Shown here one piece after another: positions 63,501 through 64,000 of a DNA stretch of 64,000 bases. The stretch is from contig NC_135772.1 in the NCBI RefSeq assembly GCF_028453695.1, positions 11,718,001 to 11,782,000 on the forward strand. The letters run 5' to 3'. Positions within the stretch are counted from its first letter, which is position 1. Every line of letters starts with the position of its first letter. The DNA is from Augochlora pura (lineage: Eukaryota; Arthropoda; Insecta; Hymenoptera; Halictidae). Under the pieces are notes generated by a model. The model was not told the DNA's origin, searched no databases, and saw nothing but the letters and a program-made list of their open reading frames with translations. Both the position numbers and the translations under genes were made by a program.

Positions 63501-64000
63501 AACGTTATAGAGTTGATATAAGTTAGTATAAGTGTTTAGCTTAGATGAGAATTCTATTGAAAAGATCAGTATAGAGAAATCGAAATATAATAATGGTAAG
63601 GCAAATAAACTCGGTTGATTTTTTTAAAAGATCCCAGATTATTAAAATTAATTAAATTAGTAACATTACGGTTGTTCGCTCTGCCATGTATAATATATTA
63701 AAAATATTACGAAATTTTGAACTGGAAAGCGATTAATTTAGGTTCACTGTTAAGTACAGAGTGAAACCCATATAGAATTTGAAGATGTTGGTGCAAAGTA
63801 ATTCTTCTCCTAAATCACTAGATTGACAATAACCACATACAAACTACACGCGCCTGTACGATATCATCAACAGAAAACATAATTCCCAACAATTATGCAA
63901 AGCATGCAGCACGAGAAACCGATGATTAGACACTTACATGTTGACATTCGCAGAGATAGTCGATGAACAAATATCATTTTCTCTTACTTACGTTCCTAAC

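Larger units (their letters stand above)
48715..64000. other. Region upstream of gene E to the window end
   Basis: GC-rich to about 51.5 kb and again at 53.3-54.1, 56.5-56.9 and 58.3-58.9 kb; very AT-rich from 59 kb on. It contains two MITEs, several microsatellites and the 65-bp tandem repeat. No GP-repeat exon, four-codon first exon or recognisable domain was found, so the cluster seems to end with gene E. Confidence 0.55.

Overview
The window looks like nuclear DNA of an insect, most likely a bee or another hymenopteran. It is AT-rich with CpG-rich islands, genes are sparse and have introns, and the only genes I can recognise encode proteins built from Gly-Pro/Ala/Val repeats of the apidermin type. 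Apidermins are low-complexity cuticular proteins first described in honey bee. No prokaryotic signals, rRNA, tRNA or CRISPR were seen.

Layout: five apidermin-like genes lie in tandem, all on the minus strand: A (1812-3747), B (13255-14557), C (18269-19157), D (30304-33028) and E (45408-48638). Four (A, B, D, E) share one design: a 12-nt first coding exon encoding four residues (MK + 2), a phase-0 intron inside the signal peptide, a main exon, then a phase-1 junction into a terminal exon. Gene C has the same design without the first intron. Gene E has an extra exon and is richer in glycine. Each gene has a TATA box 30-37 bp upstream of a plausible initiator. All five end in an aromatic residue, and four carry a GPSG motif near the C-terminus. 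The predicted products (122, 168, 156, 249 and 276 aa) all start with a signal peptide, lack a chitin-binding Rebers-Riddiford motif as far as I can see, and are probably secreted structural components of the cuticle.

Between the genes lie 4-15 kb spacers with no convincing coding sequence. They hold several short non-autonomous elements with TTAA-CCC...GGG-TTAA ends, the arrangement of piggyBac-type transposons. There are five complete copies of one family (208-252 bp), three of a related family (228-253 bp) and one 154-bp element with different ends. Two copies sit in intron 2 of gene D. A 5'-truncated-type remnant of a mariner element (terminal repeat plus the start of the transposase) lies at about 36.03-36.37 kb. 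Microsatellites and a 65-bp tandem repeat complete the list. The last 15 kb (48.7-64 kb) contain no gene I can support.

The notable system is the apidermin cluster itself: tandem duplication, precise intron gain or loss, a shared C-terminal signature and repeat-unit turnover. I did not find evidence for an unrelated undescribed system.
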